In this document: positions 33,590 through 42,608 of the stretch, in pieces
How positions within the stretch are numbered: the stretch's first letter is position 1
How the letters are laid out: every line of letters starts with the position of its first letter
NCBI GenBank assembly: GCA_021151535.1
Contig: JAGKXC010000002.1
Span: 1 to 64,000, forward strand
From: Sphingobacteriia bacterium
GTDB lineage: Bacteria; Bacteroidota; Bacteroidia; NS11-12g; UBA955
DNA length: 64,000 bases
Direction: 5' to 3'
Position numbers and translations under genes: made by a program
Notes under the pieces: model-generated
Databases searched by the model: none
Seen by the model: only the letters and a program-made list of their open reading frames with translations
What the model was told of the DNA's origin: nothing

Positions 33590-36313
33590 TTATGCGAAGC
33601 AAGCAGCAACGATTTCTGCTTGTTCTTTGTCGTAGATTTTCTTATAACCTGTTGCAGGAGAAGCGCTACTCTTTCTGCCGATATATCTTAAACTAACGGG
33701 GAAGTCATAACGTGCCAAGTGTAGCCAAGTGCCTTGGTTTTTTGGTTCTTCTTGAGCCCAAACAAATTCTGCACCCTTGTATTGGTCGAAGATTTTAGCC
33801 AATTCCCACTCAGGTAAAGGATACAATTGTTCGATTCTCACTACAGCAACATCTTTGTGGTTGCCAGCTTCTTTTCCTGCTAAAATATCATAGTAAATTT
33901 TACCTGTACAGAATACAACACGTCTTACTTTTTTGTCAACTTGAGTATCGTTAATTACCTCTTGGAAAGTTCCTTTTTCTAATTCATCCAAAGTGCTTAC
34001 ACATTTTGGATGACGCAATAAGCTTTTTGGGCTCATGATTACCATTGGGACTTGGAAATTGCGTTTCAACTGACGTCTGAATGCATGGAAAAGGTTTGCT
34101 GGTGTTGAGCAGTTTAATACCTGCATGTTTGAGCCAGCACAAAGCTGAAGATATCGTTCTAATCTAGCGCTTGAGTGCTCAGGTCCTTGACCTTCTTGTC
34201 CGTGAGGAAGCAACATAGTTAAACCTGAGAATTTGCCCCATTTGGATTCGGCACTAGCGATAAATTGGTCAATGATGATTTGTGCACCATTAGAGAAATC
34301 ACCAAATTGCGCTTCCCAGATTGTTAGACCATGGGGCATGCAAGTTGAGTATCCGTATTCGTAGCCCAAAGCTGCGTATTCACTCAATAATGAGTTGTAA
34401 ACGCTGAATTTTGCTTGTTTTTCTGTAAGGTTGTTTAAAGGAGTATATTCAGCTTCGCTGTCTTCTTTCTTAATTACAGCATGGCGATGTGAAAAAGTGC
34501 CTCTTTCAACATCTTGTCCAACTAATCTAACTGGGTGATTTTCTGTTAGCAAAGTGCCATAAGCCAATAATTCACCCATTGCCCAGTCGATTGTGCCATT
34601 TTCAATCATTTTTGCGCGATCGGCAAACAGATTTTGAACTTTTTTAATAGGTAGGTTGTTTTCAGGGATGAAGCTTAATTTTTTGCCAATTTCAATCAGC
34701 TTTTCTTTGCTTACGCCTGTTTTTATAACGGTTTGGAAGTCTTTTGCGTTGGCGTGTTGGTAGCCTTCCCATGTGTTCTTCACTTGAGGCAATGTAGGTT
34801 TGAAATCGCCTTTAGCTTCTTCAAACTTTTCTTGCAACATTGATTTGAATTCCACTTCCATTTCTTGCGCTAAAGCAGCATCAATTTCACCGCGTTGTAA
34901 TAATTTTTGCTTGTAAACTTCACGGGGATTTGGGTGCTTATCGATTAACTTGTACATTAATGGCTGAGTGAATCTAGGTTCATCTCCCTCATTGTGACCA
35001 TATTTTCTATAACCCAACAAATCGATAAAAATGTCTTGGTTAAATTCTAGTCGATAAGCCATTGCCAATTTCACAGCATGTACTACCGCTTCAACGTCAT
35101 CTGCATTAACATGGAGAACAGGGCAAAGCGTTACTTTGGCGATATCTGTACAGTATGTTGAAGTTCTTGAATCTAAATAATTGGTGGTAAAACCAATTTG
35201 GTTATTAGTAACTACGTGAATGGTTCCGCCCACATAATAACCTTCCAATCCGCTCATTTGTACAACTTCATAAACAATTCCTTGACCAGAAACTGCTGCA
35301 TCACCGTGGATGAGGATTGGGCAAATTTTGCTAACGTCGTTGTTGTATTTTTGGTCGAGTTTGGCTCTTGCCAATCCTTTTACTACGGGGTTAACCGCTT
35401 CAAGGTGTGATGGGTTGTCTGCTAATCGAAGATGTACTTTTTTTCCGCTGGCTGTTTCAACATCTGTTGAATAACCTAAGTGATATTTTACATCGCCCTC
35501 GAAATCTTCGAATCCTTCTTCAGTTTCATTTTGGAATACCTTTCCTTCGAATTCTGCGAAGATTTGGGAGTAAGTTTTATTAAAAATATTGGCTAAAACG
35601 TTTAATCTGCCACGGTGAGCCATTCCCATCACGAATTCTTCAACGCCCAAACCTGCCCCATATTGAACAACTGCATCCAAAGCAGGAATCAAGCATTCTA
35701 GACCTTCTAATGAAAATCTTTTTTGCCCGATATATTTGGTATGGATGAAATTTTCAAAAACTGTGGCTTGGTTTAATTTTTTCAAAAAGTGGCGTTTTTC
35801 ATCCACAGTAAGATTAGGGATATTTTTGGTTTGTTCGAATCTTGATTGAAGCCATTCTCTTCTTTTGGGGTCGCGGATATAAGTGAATTCACAACCAATA
35901 CTTTCGCAATAGGTTTGTTCTAAAATACTTACAATATCTTTCAATTTTGCCTGACCCAAACCAAGTTCATGACCTGCGTTGAACGTTTTTTCAAGGTCTG
36001 CATCGGAAAGGCCAAAATTTTCTATTGCTAGAGTAGGTTGGTATTGCCTTCTTTGTCTAAGTGGATTTGTTTTTGAGAATAAATGACCACGCTGGCGATA
36101 GCCATTGATCAAGTTGAGTACATTGATTTCTTTGATCGCATCTTCTGAAATTGCTGCACCGGATTCAAACTTTTGCGTACCTAAGTCGAAACCTTCAAAA
36201 AACTTACGCCAACCAAAATCAACACTTTCGTTGTTTGATTGGTATTGCTGGTAGAGTTGATCGATGGCAGAAGGGTCTGCATTGTGAAGGAAAGAAACGT
36301 CTGGTTGGCTCAT
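33590..36313 (-). CDS. sucA: 2-Oxoglutarate dehydrogenase E1 component
   Basis: Thiamine diphosphate-dependent decarboxylase of the TCA-cycle 2-oxoglutarate dehydrogenase complex. From ATG 36313 it has 907 residues, opening SFLHNADPSAIDQLYQQYQ, then GMAHRGRLNVLANI, HLGYSTDVETASGKKVHLRLADNPSHLEAVNPVV, the ThDP/metal segment (LIHGDAAVSGQG, QIGFTTN) and the transketolase-like C-terminal half with LPHGQEGQGPEHSSARLERYLQL. I prefer ATG 36313 to the in-frame TTG at 36322. sucB is not adjacent. A promoter about 76 nt upstream gives it its own transcript. Confidence 0.97.
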   Translation of the reverse strand: MSQPDVSFLHNADPSAIDQLYQQYQSNNESVDFGWRKFFEGFDLGTQKFESGAAISEDAIKEINVLNLINGYRQRGHLFSKTNPLRQRRQYQPTLAIENFGLSDADLEKTFNAGHELGLGQAKLKDIVSILEQTYCESIGCEFTYIRDPKRREWLQSRFEQTKNIPNLTVDEKRHFLKKLNQATVFENFIHTKYIGQKRFSLEGLECLIPALDAVVQYGAGLGVEEFVMGMAHRGRLNVLANIFNKTYSQIFAEFEGKVFQNETEEGFEDFEGDVKYHLGYSTDVETASGKKVHLRLADNPSHLEAVNPVVKGLARAKLDQKYNNDVSKICPILIHGDAAVSGQGIVYEVVQMSGLEGYYVGGTIHVVTNNQIGFTTNYLDSRTSTYCTDIAKVTLCPVLHVNADDVEAVVHAVKLAMAYRLEFNQDIFIDLLGYRKYGHNEGDEPRFTQPLMYKLIDKHPNPREVYKQKLLQRGEIDAALAQEMEVEFKSMLQEKFEEAKGDFKPTLPQVKNTWEGYQHANAKDFQTVIKTGVSKEKLIEIGKKLSFIPENNLPIKKVQNLFADRAKMIENGTIDWAMGELLAYGTLLTENHPVRLVGQDVERGTFSHRHAVIKKEDSEAEYTPLNNLTEKQAKFSVYNSLLSEYAALGYEYGYSTCMPHGLTIWEAQFGDFSNGAQIIIDQFIASAESKWGKFSGLTMLLPHGQEGQGPEHSSARLERYLQLCAGSNMQVLNCSTPANLFHAFRRQLKRNFQVPMVIMSPKSLLRHPKCVSTLDELEKGTFQEVINDTQVDKKVRRVVFCTGKIYYDILAGKEAGNHKDVAVVRIEQLYPLPEWELAKIFDQYKGAEFVWAQEEPKNQGTWLHLARYDFPVSLRYIGRKSSASPATGYKKIYDKEQAEIVAACFA

Positions 36314-36389
36314 TTGATTCAATTATGTAGCTAATTTTTGTTGAAACAGGCAATGGAAATATGTATTCTACGCCTATTTAACTTTACTG

Positions 36390-36422
36390 CAAATTTATTT
36401 AAAACAATTCACATCTATTCAA
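36390..36422 (-). promoter_or_regulatory. Promoter of sucA
   Basis: Minus-strand TTG (36422-36420), 22 nt, TAAATTTG (36397-36390), a full match to TAnnTTTG. It predicts a leader of about 70 nt before the sucA ATG. Confidence 0.6.
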
Positions 36423-36458
36423 ATAAATTGTCAATAGTTAGGAATATTCGAGCAATAG

Positions 36459-36479
36459 AAAAATCCCCCGTTGATGGGG
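36459..36479 (-). terminator. Weak terminator after cdsA
   Basis: On the minus strand CCCC-ATCAAC-GGGGG is followed by a short T-rich run (ATTTTTC). It is a 4-bp GC stem only, about 30 nt after the cdsA stop. Confidence 0.45.
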
Positions 36480-36510
36480 TTGAAAAAGTTGGTGAAATTG
36501 GTTGGTGGTT

Positions 36511-37422
36511 TTAAAAAAAGAATTGGATGTAAAGCCAAGCCCAAACTAGTATCACTCCAAAGAAGAAGGAGTCAAATCGATCTAGTGCACCGCCGTGTCC
36601 TGGTAAGAAATTTCCACTATCTTTTACATCTGCTTTGCGTTTTAAGGCGCTTTCAAATAGATCGCCAGCAGTTCCAAAAACCGACATCAGTGCGCCTAGT
36701 AATGCGCCCATTATGGGAGATGAAATATGCCAACTTTGGAATAAGAAATATCCAATAACCGCAGTTAGTAAGGTTCCGCCCATAAATCCTTCCCATGTTT
36801 TTTTGGGTGATAATGAGATGTGTAACGGATGTTTCCCGATGGCTCTACCTACCAAATAGGCAAAAGTGTCTGAGCTCCATATAAAAATAAATACCATCAA
36901 AGGATATTCAAAGTGGTATAATGGATAATTGCTGATAGCTGCATTTGCGCTTCCTTCGAACAGCCATAAATGTTGTTGCCAAACGATATAATTGAATGGT
37001 TCTGCAGGGTCTTGATTCCCTAATTGTGGTAGCATTAAAAATAAAAAAGTTGGCAGTGAGAGGTAAAGTATACCGCCCAATATTGTTTGAATATGGTTGG
37101 CTGCTTCGATGCCATGAATGAATAAAAGTAGTAAAAAAAGAAGCAGTAAACCTAGTAAGGTGATTGGCCAAATGAGCGGTGAGCTTATAAATAATGGTCC
37201 AGCGAACATCGCCCCGAAAAAAAGAAGATTGAAAATGCCCGATGCCCACGACCCTATTAGGGATAATTGGTTGAGCTGACCATATTCTTTCCAACTAGCA
37301 AAGAGAATAATGATGGCGATAATCAACAATGCACCTGGGCCAATTATACAACCGCCAATTACTGCTGCGGCGTAAATAATCCCTGAAATGGAGCGTAACT
37401 GAAAATTTGATAATTTTGCCAT
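36511..37422 (-). CDS. cdsA: Phosphatidate cytidylyltransferase
   Basis: Makes CDP-diacylglycerol from phosphatidic acid and CTP, the branch point of phospholipid synthesis; integral to the inner membrane. The 303 residues contain about eight hydrophobic segments, the motif SSDTFAYLVGRAIGKHPL and the family signature SPKKTWEGFMGG followed by KRKADVKDSGNFLPGHGGALDRFDS near the C-terminus. The start is ATG 37422, 18 nt after the stop of the CPBP protease gene, so the two form an operon expressed from the 38.47-kb promoter. Confidence 0.95.
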   Translation of the reverse strand: MAKLSNFQLRSISGIIYAAAVIGGCIIGPGALLIIAIIILFASWKEYGQLNQLSLIGSWASGIFNLLFFGAMFAGPLFISSPLIWPITLLGLLLLFLLLLFIHGIEAANHIQTILGGILYLSLPTFLFLMLPQLGNQDPAEPFNYIVWQQHLWLFEGSANAAISNYPLYHFEYPLMVFIFIWSSDTFAYLVGRAIGKHPLHISLSPKKTWEGFMGGTLLTAVIGYFLFQSWHISSPIMGALLGALMSVFGTAGDLFESALKRKADVKDSGNFLPGHGGALDRFDSFFFGVILVWAWLYIQFFF

Positions 37423-37440
37423 TAGAATGAGGTTGTAAAA

Positions 37441-38433
37441 TTAATAAAGTTCGGAAGATGAAGGCGTTTTTATCCGTTTAATTTCGGTTTTGATTAACCA
37501 TCTCAAGGTAACTGTGAGCGTTATCATGCTACAAGCAACCCAAATCGGTTGGGTAAAGATTTCTTCAAAATTGAGGTATATGCCAGACTTGTTGAACTTT
37601 TGAAGAGTGATATAGTGAGCAACGATGGAAGTTGCATTAAAAAGGAAATGGATTAGGGTTGTTTGCCATAGTGATTGGGTTTTGTACATCCAATAGCCTA
37701 GGAAAATTCCGGCTGTCCAGATACTGAAAAACTCATATGGAGAGAAGTGTATGAGTGAAAAAATGAACCCTTGAAACACGAGAGAAATCCATGGTTTTTT
37801 ATATTGATTGAATAGGAATCTTTGAATCAAACCTCTGAATACAAATTCTTCTAAAAGTGCGGGTAAAAATGCTAGAATTAAAACGCAAACCACTAGTTCT
37901 AGCGGTTTTTCCATGTCTAAAGTAGCTTCTATAATTCGTTGCCGATTTTGGTTAAGATTGCCAAAAAGTTGGATCCAATTCAAAGAGAAATATTTGTTAA
38001 TGATCCAGTGGTTGATTTGATTGATGAAAGAAACCACGGGAGTTAAAGAAAGTGCTGCTAGGATTGCCAAACCAAAGTTCAAGGGTGAGGGAGCGATGTT
38101 GTATTGTCCTATTTTAATTGGGCTCCAACCGCAAATAATTGCAGTAATTAAAGCGGGAATTCCCAAGGAAATGAGGCTAGTTGAAATGTTTGTAATTCTA
38201 AGAAAATTGATGTTTTGTGCCTCATGAATGGGGTTATTTAACATCGATTGAATAGTGTTGTTATCGGTAATGCCAAATCCCAATTTTCCAATCAGATTTG
38301 TAACCATGGCAGCAATAAATGTGGCAAACATTATCAGCAACAGCAATAAACTGATGCCCAAAATTCGTTGGTGTTGCTTATTGTTTGGTAGTTCAGCAGA
38401 ATTGGACGGATTGGTGGGGAATAGTGGAATCAT
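37441..38433 (-). CDS. CPBP-family intramembrane metalloprotease
   Basis: Member of the CAAX-protease/bacteriocin-processing family (Abi, PF02517). The 330 residues have about eight membrane segments. The catalytic motif EEFVFRG (E195, E196, R200) is followed by LIHFSPYEFF (second-motif His) and a third motif, LIHFLFNAT. Targets of such proteases in Bacteroidota are unknown. It has a strong TTG-N19-TAATTTTG promoter and shares the 74-nt divergent gap with dusB. cdsA follows in the same operon. Confidence 0.88.
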   Translation of the reverse strand: MIPLFPTNPSNSAELPNNKQHQRILGISLLLLLIMFATFIAAMVTNLIGKLGFGITDNNTIQSMLNNPIHEAQNINFLRITNISTSLISLGIPALITAIICGWSPIKIGQYNIAPSPLNFGLAILAALSLTPVVSFINQINHWIINKYFSLNWIQLFGNLNQNRQRIIEATLDMEKPLELVVCVLILAFLPALLEEFVFRGLIQRFLFNQYKKPWISLVFQGFIFSLIHFSPYEFFSIWTAGIFLGYWMYKTQSLWQTTLIHFLFNATSIVAHYITLQKFNKSGIYLNFEEIFTQPIWVACSMITLTVTLRWLIKTEIKRIKTPSSSELY

Positions 38434-38444
38434 TTGTATTTTTG
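38411..38444 (+). promoter_or_regulatory. Candidate promoter of dusB
   Basis: TTG (38411-38413), 23 nt, TATTTTTG (38437-38444) matches TAnnTTTG on the plus strand. It lies partly inside the start of the divergent protease gene and predicts a leader of about 60 nt. Confidence 0.45.
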
Positions 38445-38470
38445 CAAGCTATTTGGCGTGCGTATTTTGG

Positions 38471-38500
38471 CAAAATTACCCATACTAAGTAGGAAAACAA
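38471..38500 (-). promoter_or_regulatory. Promoter of the CPBP protease-cdsA operon
   Basis: Minus-strand TTG (38500-38498), 19 nt, TAATTTTG (38478-38471), an ideal match. The -7 element ends 37 nt before the ATG at 38433. Confidence 0.7.
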
Positions 38501-38507
38501 TACAAAG

Positions 38508-39500
38508 ATGGTAAAGATTGGCGATATAAATCTGGGTGAATTTCCACTGTTGTTGGCTCCCATGGAGGATGTAAGTGATCCACCTTTTCGATTTGTATGC
38601 AAACAACAAGGTGCTGATCTGATGTATACCGAATTTATTAGCAGTGAAGGGTTGATTCGAGATGCGGTGAAAAGCCGACAGAAATTGGATATTTTCGATT
38701 ACGAAAGGCCTATAGGTATTCAGATTTTTGGCGGAGATGAAGAAGCAATGGCGATGGCTGCCAAGATTGTTGATGCCACACAACCGGATTTATTGGATAT
38801 TAATTTTGGATGTCCGGTGCAAAAAGTGGTTTGTAAAGGTGCTGGCGCGGGTGTTTTAAAGGACATTGATTTGATGGTGCGATTAACCAAAGCGGTTGTA
38901 AATAGTACCAGTTTGCCGGTAACGGTTAAAACAAGATTGGGTTGGGATGATTCAACCAAAAATATAGAAGAAGTTGCGGAGCGATTGCAGGATGTGGGAA
39001 TAAAAGCATTAACTATACATGGTAGAACGCGTGTTCAGCTGTATAAGGGTGAAGCCGATTGGAGATTGATTGCGAAGGTGAAAGAGAATCCCAGGATTCA
39101 GATACCTATTTTTGGGAATGGCGATATAGATTCACCGGAAAAGGCAAGGGCTTATAAGGATACATATGGTGTAGATGGGATTATGATTGGCAGAGCGAGT
39201 ATTGGTTATCCTTGGATTTTCAGGGAGATCAAGCATTATTTGAATACGGGAGAATTATTGCAAGGGCCAACTTTGGCTGAGAGAATTGAGGCATGTAGCG
39301 TGCATTTTGAGAAGAGTGTAGCGTGGAAGGGTGAAAAGTTGGGTGTGTTGGAAATGCGTAGGCATTATGCCAATTATTTTAGGGGTTTGCCCAATTTCAA
39401 AGAAACGCGAATGCAGTTGGTTTCCGCCAATGACGGAAATGAGGTTAGAAGTTTGTTGGCGGGTATTTCAGACGCCTATGATGCAGCCATGGTTCTATAA
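38508..39500 (+). CDS. dusB: tRNA-dihydrouridine synthase, DusB type
   Basis: FMN enzyme reducing uridine to dihydrouridine in tRNA. The 330 residues show LLLAPMEDVSDPPFR (FMN site), YTEFISSEGL, NFGCPVQKVVCKGAGAGVL with catalytic Cys102, VKTRLGWDD, LTIHGRTRVQLYKGEADW and the GNGDI and GIMIGRASIGYPWIF phosphate-binding motifs. The motif set and length fit DusB. The C-terminal helical domain (about 245-330) is complete. Divergent from a membrane protease gene. Confidence 0.95.
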   Translation: MVKIGDINLGEFPLLLAPMEDVSDPPFRFVCKQQGADLMYTEFISSEGLIRDAVKSRQKLDIFDYERPIGIQIFGGDEEAMAMAAKIVDATQPDLLDINFGCPVQKVVCKGAGAGVLKDIDLMVRLTKAVVNSTSLPVTVKTRLGWDDSTKNIEEVAERLQDVGIKALTIHGRTRVQLYKGEADWRLIAKVKENPRIQIPIFGNGDIDSPEKARAYKDTYGVDGIMIGRASIGYPWIFREIKHYLNTGELLQGPTLAERIEACSVHFEKSVAWKGEKLGVLEMRRHYANYFRGLPNFKETRMQLVSANDGNEVRSLLAGISDAYDAAMVL

Positions 39501-39529
39501 GGAGCTAAACGGTTATTGGTTCATTTTGA

Positions 39530-39559
39530 TTGAGTTTTTGGGAATTTTTTGTAATTTTG
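39530..39559 (+). promoter_or_regulatory. Promoter of trhO
   Basis: TTG (39530-39532), 19 nt, TAATTTTG (39552-39559). The leader of about 95 nt to the ATG at 39658 holds two ATCGCC hexamers (39603 and 39618) but no obvious hairpin. Confidence 0.6.
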
Positions 39560-39657
39560 TGGAAGAATTGTGGTGGGAAACGGGTAGGATATTTTAACGG
39601 ATATCGCCCTAAAAACCATCGCCAGAAATTATTAAAACTTAAATTATTCCCATATCC

Positions 39658-40680
39658 ATGTTATTGCGAAACATTGTGAATCGGGAGGAGTTAAAAAAGC
39701 GTATGGAGGCTGATCAGAGGCCTTACACTACCATCTCCTTCTATCGTTATTTCAACATTGAAAATCCTGTAGAATTCCGTAACGAGCTGTATGTTAAGCT
39801 TGTGAATTTGGAAGTTGTTGGTAGAATCTACTTAGCCCATGAGGGAATCAACGCGCAAATTGCCTTGCCGTCTGAGCATTTTGAAGCATTAAAGGGGTTG
39901 ATTTACAGTTATCCGTTTTTTGAAGGTCTTAGATTGAATATTGCGATTGAGGAAAAGCAAAAATCGTTTATCAAGTTGGATTTGAAGGTTAGGGAAAAGA
40001 TTGTGGCTGATGGCATTACAGATCCAACATTTAACATTGAGAATTCGGGCCAGTATTTAAAGGCGAAGGAGTGGAATGAAATGATGGAGAAGGACGGAAC
40101 TGTGATCATTGATATGCGGAATCATTATGAGAGTGAGGTAGGGCGTTTTAAGGGTGCTAGTTGCCCGGATACAGATACTTTTAGGGAGGAATTGGCGCGG
40201 ATAGACGATTTATATTCTGAAAAGAAGGATCAAACAATTTTGATGTATTGTACAGGAGGGATTCGTTGTGAAAAGGCGAGTGCATGGATGAAGCATTTGG
40301 GATATAGCGAGGTTTATCATTTGGAGGGCGGTATAATTAATTATGTAAATCAGGTGAAGAAGGATGGGATTGAGAATAAATTCAAGGGAGTGAATTTTGT
40401 GTTTGATCAGCGATTGGCGGAGCGGGTGAGTGAGGATGTGATTGCGGAGTGTCATCAGTGCGGTAAGCCTTGGGATTTGCATGTAAATTGTGCGAATGTT
40501 GGCTGTCATTTGTTGTTTATTCAATGTCCAGATTGTGCGAAAGAACATGAGGGATGTTGTTGTGAGGAGTGCAGGACGGTAATTCATTTGCCGGAGGAAA
40601 AGCAGAAGGAGATGCGAAAGGGTAAGCCAGCTGGAAGGATATTTAGTAAGGGGCGATTTCCGGGTAAGTTAATGGCTTAG
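39658..40680 (+). CDS. trhO: Rhodanese-like tRNA uridine 5-hydroxylase
   Basis: Member of the TrhO (YceA) family that hydroxylates the wobble uridine of some tRNAs to 5-hydroxyuridine. Domains in 340 residues: an N-terminal acylphosphatase-like UPF0176 domain (about 1-110, with GRIYLAHEGINAQIALP), a rhodanese domain (about 120-225) with the active Cys198 in MYCTGGIRCEKASAW, and a C-terminal Cys-rich tail (ECHQCGKPWDLHVNCANVGCHLLFIQCPDC ... CCCEEC) likely to bind zinc. Single-gene unit with its own promoter. Confidence 0.93.
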   Translation: MLLRNIVNREELKKRMEADQRPYTTISFYRYFNIENPVEFRNELYVKLVNLEVVGRIYLAHEGINAQIALPSEHFEALKGLIYSYPFFEGLRLNIAIEEKQKSFIKLDLKVREKIVADGITDPTFNIENSGQYLKAKEWNEMMEKDGTVIIDMRNHYESEVGRFKGASCPDTDTFREELARIDDLYSEKKDQTILMYCTGGIRCEKASAWMKHLGYSEVYHLEGGIINYVNQVKKDGIENKFKGVNFVFDQRLAERVSEDVIAECHQCGKPWDLHVNCANVGCHLLFIQCPDCAKEHEGCCCEECRTVIHLPEEKQKEMRKGKPAGRIFSKGRFPGKLMA

Positions 40681-40806
40681 AGGCGGATACGAAATAGGTT
40701 ATAGGGGATAAAAGTGCGGTTGATTAAAAATAATTTTTGTTTGGTGTAGAATAATTTGTGCATTTTGGCGTTAGTGTGTATTGAATTTTCTGCAATTGGA
40801 AGAGTA

Positions 40807-40841
40807 TTGCGGGAGTTACAAGAATCAAGGAGTTATATTTG
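40807..40841 (+). promoter_or_regulatory. Promoter of the DUF4468-like gene
   Basis: TTG (40807-40809), 24 nt, TATATTTG (40834-40841), a full -7 match with slightly long spacing. It ends 33 nt before the ATG at 40875. Confidence 0.5.
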
Positions 40842-40874
40842 CGAGCATTTGATAAAAAATTACACGGGAAAAGA

Positions 40875-41609
40875 ATGACATTGAAACTGGAAGTGGCGAA
40901 TTGGATAAAAGTTCGTTGGGTATTTTTAGTAGCCTTCATATTTTTTGCTAACGGTGCACAGGCACAATTTGGATTTGGAAGTGATCCTTTTGGGGGCGGC
41001 GGCGGCGATAGTGCTCGTACTGACTCAAGCGGGGGTGGTGGTTTTGATTTAGGAGGAGCTCCAGGTGAAGAGGGTGTAGTGAGGAAGGCGCCGTACAAGC
41101 GTTTTATTCCTCCTTACGACACGATGCGGGAGATTATTTTTTATGAGAATATCATTGAGGACGAGAATTGCGAGAATTGCAATGCGGATTCCTTGTATTG
41201 GAGGGCGAAGAAATATTTAACGAAGAGATTGGGTAAGGAGCAGATAAAGAAGATGGTGATAGAGGACAAGCCTATGGAGCGATTGGTATTGAAGGTTACG
41301 GTTCCGATGATTACCACTAATGGTAATTTTACGAAGAAGCAGGAGGGGATGTTGGAGTACAAGTTAACTTTGAGGTTTAAGGATAGTAGATATAAGTATC
41401 AATTTGGAAATTTTGTGCATGTTGAGCCGATGGATGGTACGTCTGGAAAATTAAATAGGACATATCATGAGCATTACATGCGATTGAAGAAGGGGTATCA
41501 GAGTACGGATAAATATTTATTGGCTGCAGATGCCGAGGTGGCGAAGGTTGTAGAGGGGTTGAAGAAGAGTTTGAGAGAGCCATATCAGCCAGACGAGGAC
41601 GACTGGTAA
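40875..41609 (+). CDS. Exported DUF4468-like protein
   Basis: From ATG 40875 the 244-residue protein has a signal peptide (WIKVRWVFLVAFIFFANGAQA, then QFGF), a Gly/Asp-rich low-complexity stretch (about 28-65) and a domain resembling DUF4468, a TBP-like beta fold found in exported Bacteroidota proteins. The domain runs from ADSLYWRAKKYLTKRLG through KLTLRFKDSRYKYQFGNFVHVE. The Cys pair ENCENC precedes it. The tail is acidic (YQPDEDDW). I prefer this start to an upstream one at 40839, which sits on the -7 element. Function unknown. Confidence 0.75.
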   Translation: MTLKLEVANWIKVRWVFLVAFIFFANGAQAQFGFGSDPFGGGGGDSARTDSSGGGGFDLGGAPGEEGVVRKAPYKRFIPPYDTMREIIFYENIIEDENCENCNADSLYWRAKKYLTKRLGKEQIKKMVIEDKPMERLVLKVTVPMITTNGNFTKKQEGMLEYKLTLRFKDSRYKYQFGNFVHVEPMDGTSGKLNRTYHEHYMRLKKGYQSTDKYLLAADAEVAKVVEGLKKSLREPYQPDEDDW

Positions 41610-41705
41610 AAGAAATAACAGAGAAAATGTTGGGGCAAAAGAGGCTGAAATTGGGTAAGAAAAAAGTGTCTAATCAAAAAACACTGAAAAAAAGTTGTGG
41701 ATATC

Positions 41706-41736
41706 TTGCTCATAGCAAAAAAATAACCTATTTTTG
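41706..41736 (+). promoter_or_regulatory. Promoter of the rplM-rpsI-rpsB-tsf operon
   Basis: TTG (41706-41708), 20 nt, TATTTTTG (41729-41736). It predicts a short leader of about 30 nt before the rplM start. Confidence 0.65.
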
Positions 41737-41755
41737 CAACCCCAAAAATCCAATC

Positions 41756-41761
41756 AAGGAG
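41756..41761 (+). promoter_or_regulatory. Shine-Dalgarno of rplM, deciding a GTG start
   Basis: AAGGAG lies 8 nt before the GTG at 41770. Such sites are rare among the genes of this window, and it supports translation from GTG rather than from the in-frame codons farther upstream, which lie inside the promoter. Confidence 0.75.
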
Positions 41762-41769
41762 TAAAGAGC

Positions 41770-42213
41770 GTGAATCCTTTAAGTACATACAAAACGATTT
41801 CGGTTAGTAAAGCTAATGCCAACAAGGGTTGGTATGTAGTGAATGCCGAGGGACAGACATTAGGCCGTATGGCATCTCAGATTGCCTTCGTATTACGTGG
41901 TAAGAACAAGCCTACATTCACTCCGCATTCAGACTGTGGAGACAATGTAATTGTTATTAATGCGGAGAAGGTTGTGTTGACAGCAGACAAAATGAACAGC
42001 AAAGAATATTTGCGTCATACTGGATATCCAGGAGGTCAGCGTTCAACATTAGCTAAGAATGTAAAATCTAGCAAATTGATTGAAATGGCGGTGAAGGGCA
42101 TGTTGCCGAAGAACCGTTTGGGTCGTAGGCTGTTTACAAACCTTTATGTTTATGAAGGTACAGAGCATCCCCATTCGGCTCAACAACCTAAGGAATTAAA
42201 AATTAAAGGCTGA
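41770..42213 (+). CDS. rplM: Ribosomal protein uL13
   Basis: Large-subunit protein that binds 23S rRNA early in assembly. From the GTG at 41770 it has 147 residues: MNPLSTYKTISVSKANANKGWYVV, GQTLGRMASQIAFVLRGK, TPHSDCGDNVIVINAEKV, the YPGG and GMLPKNRLGRR motifs and the C-terminal HPHSAQQP, all standard. First gene of an operon with rpsI 8 nt downstream, then rpsB and tsf, the usual Bacteroidota arrangement. Confidence 0.98.
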   Translation: MNPLSTYKTISVSKANANKGWYVVNAEGQTLGRMASQIAFVLRGKNKPTFTPHSDCGDNVIVINAEKVVLTADKMNSKEYLRHTGYPGGQRSTLAKNVKSSKLIEMAVKGMLPKNRLGRRLFTNLYVYEGTEHPHSAQQPKELKIKG

Positions 42214-42221
42214 TATAGGGT

Positions 42222-42602
42222 ATGAATAACAACTCAGGCAGAAGAAAAGCCGCGGTAGCACGTGTTTACTTGAAAGAGGGTAACGGTTCTATCGTTGTTA
42301 ATAAGAAGCCATTGGAAACTTATTTTCCATTGGTATGGTTGCAGAACACTGTGCAAGCTCCATTTGTTGTTGCAGACAAAGTGGGCAAGTATGATGTACA
42401 GGTTAATGTAGCTGGTGGTGGTATTAGTGGACAAGCGCAGGCGATCCGTTTGGGTATTGCTAAGGCGTTGGTTGACATTGATGCTGAATTAAAAAGTGGT
42501 TTGCGCCACGCGGGATTCATCACTCGCGATCCGCGCGTTGTTGAACGTAAGAAGAGCGGTCAGAAAAAGGCCCGTAAGCGCTTCCAATTCTCTAAACGTT
42601 AA
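42222..42602 (+). CDS. rpsI: Ribosomal protein uS9
   Basis: Small-subunit protein whose C-terminal tail reaches the P-site tRNA. The 126 residues begin NNNSGRRKAAVARVYLKEGNGS, continue through VNVAGGGISGQAQAIRLGIAKALV, and end with the basic tail RKKSGQKKARKRFQFSKR, whose final Lys-Arg contacts tRNA. Length is normal. Follows rplM by 8 nt and precedes rpsB by 6 nt. Confidence 0.98.
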   Translation: MNNNSGRRKAAVARVYLKEGNGSIVVNKKPLETYFPLVWLQNTVQAPFVVADKVGKYDVQVNVAGGGISGQAQAIRLGIAKALVDIDAELKSGLRHAGFITRDPRVVERKKSGQKKARKRFQFSKR

Positions 42603-42608
42603 AAACTC

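Noticed and set aside
40990..41060. GGC/GGT-rich stretch as a tandem repeat or phase-variable tract
   Set aside because: It encodes a short Gly-rich linker, with units too few and irregular for a repeat array.
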